A stretch of 64,000 nucleotides of DNA from Salinivibrio kushneri (GTDB lineage Bacteria; Pseudomonadota; Gammaproteobacteria; Enterobacterales; Vibrionaceae): NCBI RefSeq assembly GCF_005280275.1, contig NZ_CP040021.1, positions 1,823,001 through 1,887,000 of the forward strand. Reading direction: 5' to 3'. Under the pieces are notes generated by a model. The model was not told the origin of the DNA, ran no database searches, and saw only the letters and a list, made by a program, of their open reading frames with translations. A program made the translations under genes and the position numbers. Shown here piece by piece: positions 8,892-17,507 of the stretch; the stretch's first letter is position 1, and each line of letters begins with the position of its first letter.

Positions 8892-9986
8892 GTGATTAAC
8901 TCATTCGTCGACTTGGCTTTGCTTCTATTTTTCTCGACCAGCTCATTGTTTGTGCTCAGAAAACTTGCTAGGCGTATTGATCTTGTGGATAAACCGGATA
9001 TGCGTAAACACCATGCTGGCGCTGTTCCACTCGTGGGTGGGTTGGCTGTGTGTTTGTCGCTGGTCTACTTTATATTTAATAACCCTGACGTCATCCCCCA
9101 TAGTGGCTTATATGCCACCTGTATGTTGGTCCTTGTCACAATCGGGGTATTAGATGATAAATTTGATATCGACTTTAAACTGCGGATCGGCGTGCAAGCT
9201 GCTCTCGCAGTGGTCATGATGGTGATGGGGGATATCGAACTTAGCCGTTTAGGTAATATTTTTGCCACTGGACGTATTCAACTCGAGACCTTGGGTTATG
9301 GACTCACAGTGCTTGCGGTAATTGGCGCTATCAATGCATTTAACATGGTAGATGGTATTGATGGGCTACTAGGCGGACTCGCCACTGTGACTTTTGTTAG
9401 CTTGGGGTTACTGCTGTTCTTGAACGGTCATCAATCAATGGCCTATTTATGTCTTGTCCTCACCGTGATTATGGCGCCGTATCTGCTATTTAATCTGGGG
9501 GTATTAGGTCGTGAGCGAAAAGTTTTTATGGGCGATGCCGGCAGCATGCTGATTGGCTTTACCGTCATTTGGTTTTTACTGCTTGCCAGCCAACACCCAA
9601 CTAATGCCGCGATACGCCCTGTAACCGGACTATGGCTTATTGCCCTGCCCTTGATGGATATGACCGCGATTATGTTCCGGCGCGTTAAGCGCGGCGACTC
9701 GCCTTTTAAGCCGGACCGAGAGCATTTACACCACATTTTTCAACGCATGGGTTTATCTCCGCGCCAAACACTGGGCGCTATTTGCTTGCTCGCAACAGCA
9801 TTAGCCAGCATCGGCATGATTGGTGAGTTATTCAATATTCATGAAACCATCATGTTCATCGGTTTTTTAGTCTGTTTCGTCCTTTATTGCATGATGCTCC
9901 GACACATCTGGCGAGTAACCTCTTTTATCCGCGCAAAGTTGGGAAAAAATGAATTTGGTGAAAAGGTTGGAGAGGTTAGAAGCTAG
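8892..9986 (+). CDS. wecA: Undecaprenyl-phosphate N-acetylhexosamine-1-phosphate transferase (WecA family)
   Basis: An integral membrane enzyme of the MraY/WecA family that moves a HexNAc-1-phosphate, in E. coli GlcNAc-1-P, from UDP-sugar to undecaprenyl phosphate and so starts O-antigen, ECA or capsule units. Multiple membrane segments are visible, with family motifs VLDDKFDID (Asp pair), NAFNMVDGIDG, MGDAGSM and HLHHIFQRMG. 364 aa. The start is a GTG with AAGGAAGAG 6 bases upstream. The TAG stop lies inside the CTAG repeat that follows. It is probably the priming enzyme for the whole locus, as no WbaP-like alternative is present. Confidence 0.93.
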   Translation: MINSFVDLALLLFFSTSSLFVLRKLARRIDLVDKPDMRKHHAGAVPLVGGLAVCLSLVYFIFNNPDVIPHSGLYATCMLVLVTIGVLDDKFDIDFKLRIGVQAALAVVMMVMGDIELSRLGNIFATGRIQLETLGYGLTVLAVIGAINAFNMVDGIDGLLGGLATVTFVSLGLLLFLNGHQSMAYLCLVLTVIMAPYLLFNLGVLGRERKVFMGDAGSMLIGFTVIWFLLLASQHPTNAAIRPVTGLWLIALPLMDMTAIMFRRVKRGDSPFKPDREHLHHIFQRMGLSPRQTLGAICLLATALASIGMIGELFNIHETIMFIGFLVCFVLYCMMLRHIWRVTSFIRAKLGKNEFGEKVGEVRS

Positions 9987-10160
9987 AGGCTAGAGGCTAG
10001 AGGCTAGAAAGACCCTAGGGTCCTAGGTCCTAGGTCCTAGGTCCTAGGAAAAGATAACGGAATACTGAATACGGAAAAAGCGTATCGTGCCTGGCCTTGC
10101 TCTTCTCCGTATTCTGTAAGCGAAGCGCTCCGTATTCAAGATCCCGAATACCGATCACGG
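9978..10160. repeat. Composite CTAG repeat, unit R3, cut by ISAs1
   Basis: Begins within the wecA end: four tandem copies of a ~10-bp GCTAGAGGCT unit, then a CCTAGGT array (about 10012-10048), GATAACGGAATACTG, the phrase AAAAAGCGTATCGTGCC, and the left arm and centre of the hairpin module (from 10099). The module stops in CGAATACCGATCACGG where the insertion sequence begins. The missing right end appears to be the fragment at 11781-11825. Confidence 0.8.
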
Positions 10161-11429
10161 AAAACGCATGAACATCCGCGTCACGAAAGGCTTCCCAGCA
10201 CGGTCGCCAGGTACTCTTGGTCCATCGCGCACATCATTCGCTTGCGTTGAATCCCGGCTTTAAAACTCTTCTCTTGCTTTAATAAATTCAGAACCATTTG
10301 CCTTATTCGTGCAAAGACTTCCGCTCGGTCATCCACCCTAATTCGGCAGGTATCTTCTTTTAACCCAACATCCAGTTGCCAGTGCATTGATTCAATTAAC
10401 CAATGCGAGCGAGTGGCATCATGAAGCTCTTTCGCTGTCAGCGCTTTTGAGCTTATATAATAGCGCACGGAGATATCTGATTCTTCGGCGTGCTTTCCTT
10501 CTTGTCGAACACTCACCATGATGCCCATCGTTTTTAATTCTGGCCAATCATAAGCCAAATCACCTAATACACTTAAATCGGTATTAATCAGTGCACATCG
10601 TGTTTCCAAACGCCCATGCGATTTCTCTTGTGATGAATAGCTATCGCCATCAAAATGTTGAAGCATTGAGGGGCGGTAATAATTATCAAACGCTTCATCT
10701 AACCTGCCTTGATTTCCTTTAACAGCAAGCAAATAATCAGCATTTTTATCGATGATTTTCTGTGCAATTTTTCGCTGACAACCCATGGCATCAATGGTAA
10801 TCAAACAACCTGAAATATCTAGCAATTCTAGTAGTTTAGGGATGGCAGTGATCTCGTTCGTCTTACTGTCTACTTTTGACTGTCCGAGGCATACACCATT
10901 TGCGGTTGCGAACGCATTAACCATATGAATAGCAGCTTGGTCTGTTGCTCTGTTATACGATCCTTTCAGTGTTTTTCCATCAATGGCAACCACTTCGCCA
11001 TCCGTTAATTCATGACACGATTTCATCCATTCTATAAAGGCTTTTTGTAATGCCTTTGGACTGATGGTTCCCATCACTCTTGCGATCGTATCTGCCGACG
11101 GTGACGTTTTACCTGAAAAGCCAAAACGTAATAAGAAATCGCGCTGCTTACGGCCATAATCACTAATGCCTTTCCAGGTATCATGACCAGAAAGAACCGC
11201 ACAGATCGTTATCAAAATAATATCTGATAACGTATGTTCAACTTTTCCTTCTTGGCGAATATCTTTGATGGAAACGAAATGCATAAATGGACTTTTTTCT
11301 TCTGTCATTTTTAATCTCCTAAACGTTAGGAGACCATTAAATCGCACTGAAAATGATCAACAAATTGATCCTTTATTTTCACTAGTTTTAATTAATAAAG
11401 ATGGTACAACGCACGGTTTTCATCCCCAA
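10159..11429 (-). mobile_element. ISAs1-family insertion sequence, apparently intact
   Basis: Contains a full-length transposase gene read on the minus strand. The end next to the transposase stop reads CACGGAAAACGCATGAAC; the other end reads CGCACGGTTTTCATCC, weakly complementary around a GTTTTC core. The same transposase-stop end is conserved in two broken copies at 17.2 and 19.7 kb, which supports the left boundary. The right boundary is estimated. I could not identify a target-site duplication. Confidence 0.75.
10181..11308 (-). CDS. ISAs1-family transposase (H-repeat type)
   Basis: A 375-aa DDE transposase of the ISAs1/H-repeat family. N-terminal DIRQEGKVEHTLSDIILI is the family's helical domain. 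The catalytic core shows VVAIDGKTLKGSY, LITIDAMGCQ and DYLLAVKGNQ; the C-terminus has HWLIESMHWQLDV with the last acidic residues. Start chosen at the ATG with AGGAGAT upstream (MTEEKSPF), not the longer reading. No internal stop, so it may be active. Two decayed copies of the same gene lie at 17.2 and 19.7 kb in the same orientation. Confidence 0.92.
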   Translation of the reverse strand: MTEEKSPFMHFVSIKDIRQEGKVEHTLSDIILITICAVLSGHDTWKGISDYGRKQRDFLLRFGFSGKTSPSADTIARVMGTISPKALQKAFIEWMKSCHELTDGEVVAIDGKTLKGSYNRATDQAAIHMVNAFATANGVCLGQSKVDSKTNEITAIPKLLELLDISGCLITIDAMGCQRKIAQKIIDKNADYLLAVKGNQGRLDEAFDNYYRPSMLQHFDGDSYSSQEKSHGRLETRCALINTDLSVLGDLAYDWPELKTMGIMVSVRQEGKHAEESDISVRYYISSKALTAKELHDATRSHWLIESMHWQLDVGLKEDTCRIRVDDRAEVFARIRQMVLNLLKQEKSFKAGIQRKRMMCAMDQEYLATVLGSLS

Positions 11430-11456
11430 GTGACAATTTAGTCATTAAGTTGCTAG

Positions 11457-11753
11457 CCCAGGCGTGGCGCGGATCTTCATGCGTTTTCCCTGGGCCGCAT
11501 TAGCATCGACAACAATGTGACAGAGCGAGACATCCGCCCGTTCGCCACGGGTCGAAAGAACTGGATGTTCTCGACATCTGTCGGTGGAGCAAAAGCGAGT
11601 GCCAATCTGTATAGCTTGGTGATGACATGTCGTGCCAATGACATCAATCCCTACTATTACTTCCGACACCTGTTCGATGAATTACCCAAGCGCTCGCCAT
11701 CGGACGATATGTCAGATCTAATGCCATGGTGTGTGGATCTCAGTGATGAGTAG
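11457..11753 (+). pseudogene. IS66-family transposase, C-terminal remnant
   Basis: An open frame of 98 codons with no proper start encodes GRISIDNNVTERDIRPF, TGRKNWMF and SLVMTCRANDINPYYY, ending in DLMPWCVDL. This is the conserved C-terminus of IS66 TnpC transposases, including the end of the DDE core. The rest of the gene is missing on the left, where the ISAs1 element sits. The following TAACCGCTTAC at 11770-11780, read on the other strand as GTAAGCGGTTA, fits an IS66 terminal inverted repeat. An inactive remnant. Confidence 0.85.
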
Positions 11754-11780
11754 CCACTCACCGGTTTATTAACCGCTTAC

Positions 11781-11825
11781 AGAGCGCCGATGCGAGCACG
11801 GGGCTGCTCTTATCCGTATTCAAGC
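11781..11825. repeat. Right-hand fragment of the CTAG/hairpin composite repeat
   Basis: AGAGCGCCGATGCGAGCACG, then GGGCTGCTCTTATCCGTATTC, resembles the tail module of intact units (GCGCGCACGAGGCTGCTTG at 40.8 kb; CGTGCTCGCATCGGGG at 43.5 kb). With the truncated unit R3 on the other side it suggests both insertion sequences landed in one composite repeat. Confidence 0.6.
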
Positions 11826-11827
11826 TT

Positions 11828-12832
11828 TTATATTTGGTAGAAGTCTTTATACCACGCTACAAACTGCGCGACGCCTTCTTTCACACTCACTTTCGGCTGA
11901 TAAGCCGTGGCGGCGAACAAATCTTGGGTATCAGCATAAGTTTGATACACATCACCCGGCTGCATACCACGAAAGTTTTTCTTTGCTTCTATCCCCAACT
12001 CAGATTCAATGGCCTGGATGAAGTCCATTAAGTTAATCGGACTACCATGACCAATGTTATAAAGTGCATAAGGCGCTGAACTACTGTTTGGGTGGCCTTG
12101 CTCGACTGTCCATGTACTATCACGCTGAGGTATCACATCAGCAACACGCACTACGCCTTCGACGATGTCATCGATATAGGTGAAGTCACGCCACATATCA
12201 CCGTGATTATTAATGTCGATGGTATCGCCATCGAGAATCTTTTTAGTGAAGATAAACGGTGCCATATCAGGCCGTCCCCACGGGCCATAAACCGTAAAAA
12301 AACGCAAACCAGTGGTAGGAATATCGTAGAGATGCGAATAGCTGTGTGCCATCAGCTCGTTCGACTTTTTGGTGGCTGCGTAGAGCGAAACCGGATGATC
12401 CACTGAATCACAGCTACTAAACGGTACTTTGCTGTTTAGCCCGTACACTGAGCTCGATGAGGCATACACTAAGTGATCAACCTTAACGCTCCGACACCCC
12501 TCTAGAATATTCAAGTGCCCAACAAGATTTGAATCCGCGTAGGCATGCGGATTTTCCAACGAATAGCGCACTCCCGCTTGCGCCGCGAGATGGATAACGC
12601 GGTCAAACTTTTCTTGCTCAAACAGCTCTGCAACCGCGGTGCGATCGGCAATATCAAGCGACAAAAATCTAAAACTGGCTTGAGGGATACTATTCAACCT
12701 TGCCTGCTTAAGTGATACATCATAATAATCGTTGAGGTTATCTATCCCGACTACCTGATGCCCCTGCGTTAGCAGCTTTTGTGCTACCGCACTACCTATA
12801 AAGCCGGCCACGCCGGTGACAAGGTATTTCAT
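11828..12832 (-). CDS. NAD-dependent epimerase, probably UDP-glucuronate 4-epimerase
   Basis: An extended SDR sugar-nucleotide epimerase, 334 aa. It has TGVAGFIGS at the N-terminus, the family signature LNDYYDVSLKQARL (typical of UDP-glucuronate 4-epimerases), HLAAQAGVRYS, catalytic SSSSVYG, and Tyr-x3-Lys in YAATKKSNE. Expected reaction: UDP-glucuronate to UDP-galacturonate, using product of the Ugd encoded at 43.6 kb. It is the last gene of the long minus-strand capsule array. Gene names vary between species, so none is given. Confidence 0.85.
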   Translation of the reverse strand: MKYLVTGVAGFIGSAVAQKLLTQGHQVVGIDNLNDYYDVSLKQARLNSIPQASFRFLSLDIADRTAVAELFEQEKFDRVIHLAAQAGVRYSLENPHAYADSNLVGHLNILEGCRSVKVDHLVYASSSSVYGLNSKVPFSSCDSVDHPVSLYAATKKSNELMAHSYSHLYDIPTTGLRFFTVYGPWGRPDMAPFIFTKKILDGDTIDINNHGDMWRDFTYIDDIVEGVVRVADVIPQRDSTWTVEQGHPNSSSAPYALYNIGHGSPINLMDFIQAIESELGIEAKKNFRGMQPGDVYQTYADTQDLFAATAYQPKVSVKEGVAQFVAWYKDFYQI

Positions 12833-12911
12833 TACATTTCCTCGGGTTGCGCTATCAAGTACTAACCTACGTGACGCTATAACAGTTAAATCTACTCAGC
12901 TTATTATATAT

Positions 12912-13655
12912 TTATCTTATAATACGTAATACGCCATTTATTGCATAATGGGAAAAATAATAAAGTGCTTGAAATAGATTAAGATTTTCCACTTCACGAT
13001 ACAACTTCCAATTATAAAGTGCCGCTTTTAATTTATTTGATGAAATCGAGTCCTTTCTTACCCGGTATTTTGCTAAAGGTTGAGCGATACCATAAGCGAT
13101 GCCGCATTTTTTTAGAATGCGAAGCCATAAGCCGAAATCTTGCCTTTTTCTAATGAGAGGCATATAGACTTTACCTATTTTCTTCGTATCATACATAGCG
13201 GTTAAGCAGCCAATGACACAACATTTGAGTAACTCATGATAGCTAACATTCTCTGGTACAGAGACCGTACCGATATCAACACCTTCCTCATCAATTTTAT
13301 GATAGGCAGAAAATGAAAATGCGATATCGTCCTGCTGCATAAAAACCAACTGTTTTTCTAATTTATCCGGCAACCACAAATCGTCGCTATCCAAAAACGC
13401 AATATAACGCCCTTGAGCAGCCTCAATACCGGCATTACGCGCTACCGCTGCGCCTGAGTTTTCTTTTAACTGTATTAGCTTAATTCGTGAATCTTTTTCT
13501 GTATAGGATTTAATGACTGAAACCGAATTATCACTAGAGCAATCATCAACAATTATCATTTCCCAATCAGTTAACGTTTGATAACGTATAGAGTCAATTG
13601 TGTCAGAAATATAATGGATAGAGTTGTAAGAGGGGGTTATAATTGAAACCTTCAT
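12912..13655 (-). CDS. Family 2 glycosyltransferase
   Basis: A 247-aa GT-A fold transferase: MKVSIITPSYNS at the start, MIIVDDCSSDNS for nucleotide binding, NSGAAVARNAGIEAA, and the metal-binding AFLDSDDLW around residue 90. It probably adds one sugar of the repeat unit at the inner membrane. The longer reading frame starts inside the wzy-like gene upstream; I use the ATG of MKVSII, leaving a 32-base gap. Donor and acceptor cannot be told from sequence. The gene is AT-rich like its neighbours. Confidence 0.88.
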   Translation of the reverse strand: MKVSIITPSYNSIHYISDTIDSIRYQTLTDWEMIIVDDCSSDNSVSVIKSYTEKDSRIKLIQLKENSGAAVARNAGIEAAQGRYIAFLDSDDLWLPDKLEKQLVFMQQDDIAFSFSAYHKIDEEGVDIGTVSVPENVSYHELLKCCVIGCLTAMYDTKKIGKVYMPLIRKRQDFGLWLRILKKCGIAYGIAQPLAKYRVRKDSISSNKLKAALYNWKLYREVENLNLFQALYYFSHYAINGVLRIIR

Positions 13656-13687
13656 CAGAGAAAAGCCTTTCACCAATACAAAAAACA

Positions 13688-14971
13688 CTACCTAAAACTT
13701 AAATAGTTTGCACAACGGTAAGTTTTCGAAATGTAATAATATTTCACAAAGAAACCTAAAAAGCCATAATAAAAGGGGATAAATATAATTTGATCAGTGA
13801 TGACAGATGAAAGTGAAGTTATAGGTAATACAATCAAAAAAACATTCATTGCCATTGACAAACTAAACATGTGCCAGTCGTATAAAGAAAGTGCCGCCTT
13901 AGCTACTCTGAGTGTCATTATTAAAAAAAATATCCCAAGAAAAACATATAGCATCACACCTATCGCTCCATATCTATAAACATAAAGCGCATAAAAAGAC
14001 TCTAGTAAGGGCACATAACCTTTACCTATACCACTACCAATGATATTCGCTGTGCTTGAATTATTAACGACCCAAATAAACTGGCTCACTCTAATATTTG
14101 CCGATCCTTGTTCAGATCCCAAGTCAATACCATTACTTAATAGGTGTTTAATTCCAATGTAGGCATAAGAAAGCTGGTCTTCTATTAGACTAGGAAACAT
14201 CAAAACAACAATCATAGACGATAAAATAATCGTCAGACCTGAAAAAAAAACTCTCCTTCTGTAAGGAAAACCTACATAAAAAATATAAACAAAGGAAACA
14301 AAAAAAACCGCTACTGCCAGAGACAAAATCAATGTTCGACTCTGTGACAAAAGGAGCGCCAAAATAGTGGTAAAAAATGCAAGGGAATACCATTTTGATA
14401 CAGACAATGCCAGAAAAAGAAATAACAAACAGCCTAGCAACATAAATGTAGCAAAAAAGTATGTAATACCAAATGGACTCAACGCTTTCCCTTCTAATAC
14501 GGGTCTCGGTGCTGTATACAAAACATGAGTAATAACGTCAAGCCCAGCAGTCGCTTCTAGTACACCAATCGATGCTACAATAAGCAATAGTATAATAAAG
14601 GGTTTTACAAGGTATATTTTAAAGTCTCTCAATGAATCAAACCATACATAACCGCTCGTAAATGCTAACAATCCCAATACTGGCTTAATTAACTCAATAA
14701 AGTCACGCATTACAATACGACCGGAATCAACTATCAATGATAGGAAAGTCAACCCTATAAAAAAAATAAAATAAGAAAATGCTAATTTCGTTGCAAAGCG
14801 AGGTAATAACTTTTTTTTAAGGCAAATAAAAATAAAAAAACAAGTGCTAATAATCAATGGAATAAAAGTTCCTAAATATACGCCAGATTTTGTATATGTA
14901 GGAAAGGTCGGAAAAAGAACAAATAAAAAAATAAACAGAGGGTATAGAGATTTATGTTTTATTACATCCAT
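13688..14971 (-). CDS. Wzy-like O-antigen/capsule polymerase
   Basis: A 427-aa polytopic membrane protein with about 10-12 hydrophobic segments and a larger periplasmic loop containing GSEQGSANIRVSQFIWVV, followed by GSGIGKGY. This layout is that of the Wzy_C/O-antigen ligase-polymerase superfamily, where loop Arg residues matter. No other polymerase candidate is present, so it likely joins repeat units on undecaprenyl diphosphate in the periplasm. Sequence similarity in this family is low, so a WaaL-type ligase cannot be excluded. AT-rich, typical of acquired O-antigen genes. Confidence 0.78.
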   Translation of the reverse strand: MDVIKHKSLYPLFIFLFVLFPTFPTYTKSGVYLGTFIPLIISTCFFIFICLKKKLLPRFATKLAFSYFIFFIGLTFLSLIVDSGRIVMRDFIELIKPVLGLLAFTSGYVWFDSLRDFKIYLVKPFIILLLIVASIGVLEATAGLDVITHVLYTAPRPVLEGKALSPFGITYFFATFMLLGCLLFLFLALSVSKWYSLAFFTTILALLLSQSRTLILSLAVAVFFVSFVYIFYVGFPYRRRVFFSGLTIILSSMIVVLMFPSLIEDQLSYAYIGIKHLLSNGIDLGSEQGSANIRVSQFIWVVNNSSTANIIGSGIGKGYVPLLESFYALYVYRYGAIGVMLYVFLGIFFLIMTLRVAKAALSLYDWHMFSLSMAMNVFLIVLPITSLSSVITDQIIFIPFYYGFLGFFVKYYYISKTYRCANYLSFR

Positions 14972-15020
14972 CTATAGTCCTTAACAACCTTACGGATGCA
15001 GTAGTACATTGTTAATGCCA

Positions 15021-15887
15021 TTACAAAAATCGCCTTCCATAGTTTTTAATCATAAAAAAACTAGGGATACAATCTCTAATAATTTTAAATCTAAACGCAG
15101 CTAGATACTTAAAACAAGAACGGGGTTGTTTTTTGTATAGCCGAATAAGTAAAGGAATGATAGATATACGATACTTACCTTCTCCATGCTTGCCCAACTC
15201 TTCATTATATCTAATAACAACGCCCAACCTGTCTAGCAACCTAGGTATGCTATCTTCAACGGTCAAGCCTGAGTTATGCTCCTTGACAGAGTAAAATGTT
15301 CGCTCACTTACAAAAATATCTTTAGCATGAATTCCTGTTTTAAGAGAGAACATAACATCATTTGATGCTGAGACCTCATCAAATGAGAGGCAGTTTTGCT
15401 TTATAAACTTTCTCCGGTAGATTTTTGACCAAGGCACATGAAATTTATATCTAATCGCATCACATCCATCGCTGATGTACGATTTTACTAGTCTTGAATA
15501 ACGAACACTTCTTGAACCCTCACTACCATCTACCTTGTGGCTTTGTGGTGAGAAGAAGTAAATATCATACGATGAACTCATACTTTCTATTTCATGTAGA
15601 AATGTACGTAAGATTTTTTCATCAACTTCATCATCTGCATCAACAAACGTCACATAATCCCTTGAAGCCAAGTCTAGACCTATATTTCTAGCCGCTCCAG
15701 CACCACGATTAGACTCAAAGCGTTTAACTAATAAATTACTTTGATTACTATCAACCGCATCATTAACGTTCTCTTTCCCGGAATCATCGATGATAATTAC
15801 TTCATATAAGTCTTTATTTGAAAAGATGGGGATAAGGTTTTTCAAATTTTCGTTTGAGTTATAAGCTGGTATAATAATAGTTAGCAT
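15021..15887 (-). CDS. Family 2 glycosyltransferase
   Basis: 288 aa, GT-A fold: MLTIIIPAYNSNENL start, VIIIDDSGKENV, NRGAGAARNIGLDLA and the DxD-type VTFVDADDEVDE near residue 75-86. After the catalytic domain comes KFHVPWSKIYRRKF, a segment common in this family. Likely one of the repeat-unit transferases. It lies upstream of the wzy-like gene in the same orientation with a 49-base gap. Specificity unknown. Confidence 0.88.
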   Translation of the reverse strand: MLTIIIPAYNSNENLKNLIPIFSNKDLYEVIIIDDSGKENVNDAVDSNQSNLLVKRFESNRGAGAARNIGLDLASRDYVTFVDADDEVDEKILRTFLHEIESMSSSYDIYFFSPQSHKVDGSEGSRSVRYSRLVKSYISDGCDAIRYKFHVPWSKIYRRKFIKQNCLSFDEVSASNDVMFSLKTGIHAKDIFVSERTFYSVKEHNSGLTVEDSIPRLLDRLGVVIRYNEELGKHGEGKYRISIIPLLIRLYKKQPRSCFKYLAAFRFKIIRDCIPSFFMIKNYGRRFL

Positions 15888-15896
15888 TTAACGTTC

Positions 15897-16160
15897 TCAT
15901 AGTGAATATGATAGCTCATAAGCTCGAGCCATAAAGGTCGTTTTATCGACTTTATTGTTATTAAAACAATTCAAGTTTGAATCCCAGTAACTATCAATAT
16001 TTCTACGAATGTACTCTTCGTAGTCCTGATTGTTTATGCCTCGAAAGCCTAAAGAAGAAAACGTCTTATATGTAAGGTAGTTTGAACGCCGAGACATTGT
16101 AATATACACTATATACTTATCTTCACAAGAAAGTAAATCTAAAGAGTCTTGTGAGGTATT
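15897..16160 (-). pseudogene. Unrecognised 3' gene fragment
   Basis: A 70-codon ORF (MYITMSRRSNYLTY...ELSYSL) whose frame stays open upstream to a TAG at 16161 without a good start or ribosome-binding site. This suggests the 3' end of a longer gene lost by rearrangement rather than a true small gene. I do not recognise the family. It sits between two glycosyltransferase genes, so it is probably the end of another polysaccharide gene. The next ~125 bases to 16285 hold no gene that I can see, only AT-rich sequence with the palindrome AATGCATTATAATGCATT. Confidence 0.4.
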
Positions 16161-16285
16161 CTAATTGGTGTTTTAGGATGGGAATAGGAGCCATTGCGCA
16201 CTCAGGAAAAATCTTTCTTCACTCTCTTTGACTAACATCCTAACCATTACATACTCGCAATGCATTATAATGCATTTCTAGCATT

Positions 16286-17167
16286 TTATTTCTTAAAAAT
16301 CCCATAAACAATACCTACCATACTGACAATTCTTAACAACCAACCAAAAACAAACACCCTATATTTATCATAAGCTGAAAGCTTTATGTTTCTCATTTTA
16401 GATTGGCGTAACAAAAAAAATGGATTTGGAGGGAGAAAAAATAATAACAATCGTTTTGTTAAGTTAGACATCAAAACTCCATTAACTTTCCAAATATTAA
16501 ACCAGCCAGCTGCAACCCGAAATTGTTTTTTAAGAAGGTTTTTAGTATCACGTGAGGCTTTCCTTACTTTCCAGTCTGATAGAAAAACAATATTAAAACC
16601 CAGAGAAGTTGCTCTAGACGTCCATAAAATATCGCCACCACTTCTAACGCCTTCTTTAAAAAGACCAACGTTATTTACTGTCTCTTTACTTACTGCTAGA
16701 CAGGCTGTTGTAGCCACACCTGAATGCTCAATTTTTTTTTGGTTATTAATGTTTACAATTGAGTCATAAATATCCCCTATCGTACGTTTTCCTTTATGAT
16801 AAAATTCTATGTTAGCAGCATAAATATTATTATTTTTAAACTCATTAATTGATCGTAACCATTCAGAAGCTGGAAAACATGTCGCATCAAGGAATATATA
16901 CCAGTCAGAATCAGATGATTCTAGCCCTCGATTTCGAGCCGAATAAGGGCTATTAATATTTTCGGTTTCGTTAATCATACTAAGCTCAAACGAATATTTT
17001 TTTATTGGTACAAATTCCTTACCTGCATTATTTACACAAACTACATTGAGAGATACATTAGCCGATGTGAAGCATGATTTATATGACTCATCTATCGCAT
17101 CCAAAACTTCGGATAGGTCATCATTGAAATATGGTATTATTATTGAATATTCTAATCTTTCTGACAT
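16286..17167 (-). CDS. Family 2 glycosyltransferase
   Basis: 293 aa. YSIIIPYFNDDLSEVL is the N-terminal strand and loop of GT2, followed by NSPYSARNRGLESS and YIFLDATCFPASEWL, with Asp in place of the usual DxD (FLDA). A C-terminal hydrophobic region with RLLLFFLPPNPFFLL suggests membrane association. It resembles GT2 enzymes with weak metal-binding motifs, so activity is less certain than for the neighbours. It lies directly downstream of the ISAs1 fragment. The gene is strikingly AT-rich. Confidence 0.82.
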   Translation of the reverse strand: MSERLEYSIIIPYFNDDLSEVLDAIDESYKSCFTSANVSLNVVCVNNAGKEFVPIKKYSFELSMINETENINSPYSARNRGLESSDSDWYIFLDATCFPASEWLRSINEFKNNNIYAANIEFYHKGKRTIGDIYDSIVNINNQKKIEHSGVATTACLAVSKETVNNVGLFKEGVRSGGDILWTSRATSLGFNIVFLSDWKVRKASRDTKNLLKKQFRVAAGWFNIWKVNGVLMSNLTKRLLLFFLPPNPFFLLRQSKMRNIKLSAYDKYRVFVFGWLLRIVSMVGIVYGIFKK

Positions 17168-17182
17168 AACTTCTCTTTATTT

Positions 17183-17486
17183 ACGGAAAATGCATTAATT
17201 TGCGGAAAACACATAAAAATTCGCGTCACGAAAGGCTTCCCAGCACGGTCGCTAGGTACTCTTAGTCCATCGCGCACATCATTCGCTTTCGTTGAATGCC
17301 GGCTTTAAAACTCTTTTCTTGCTTTAATAAATTCAAAACCATTTGCCTTATTCGTACAAAAGCTTCCGCTCGGTCATCGACTCTTATTCGGCAAGCATCT
17401 TCTTGTAATCCAACATCAAGTTTCCAATGCATTGATTCAATTAAACAGTGCGAGCGCGTGGCATCATGAAGCTCTTTCGCTGTAGG
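17183..17486 (-). pseudogene. ISAs1-family transposase, 3' fragment
   Basis: Encodes the last ~76 residues of the transposase (KELHDATRSHCLIESMHW to RKRMMCAMD) and the IS end (GCGGAAAACACATAAA). The frame is nearly identical to the intact copy at 10.2 kb, then stops matching abruptly at CTTTCGCTGTA near 17486. The rest of the element has been deleted, probably with neighbouring DNA. The catalytic core is gone, so it is inactive. Confidence 0.88.
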
Positions 17487-17507
17487 TGTTGTTAAAAACA
17501 ACTAAGC

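Noticed and set aside
9978-10060. CTAG arrays as a CRISPR array
   Set aside because: Units are 6-10 bp with no unique spacers of regular length and no cas genes.
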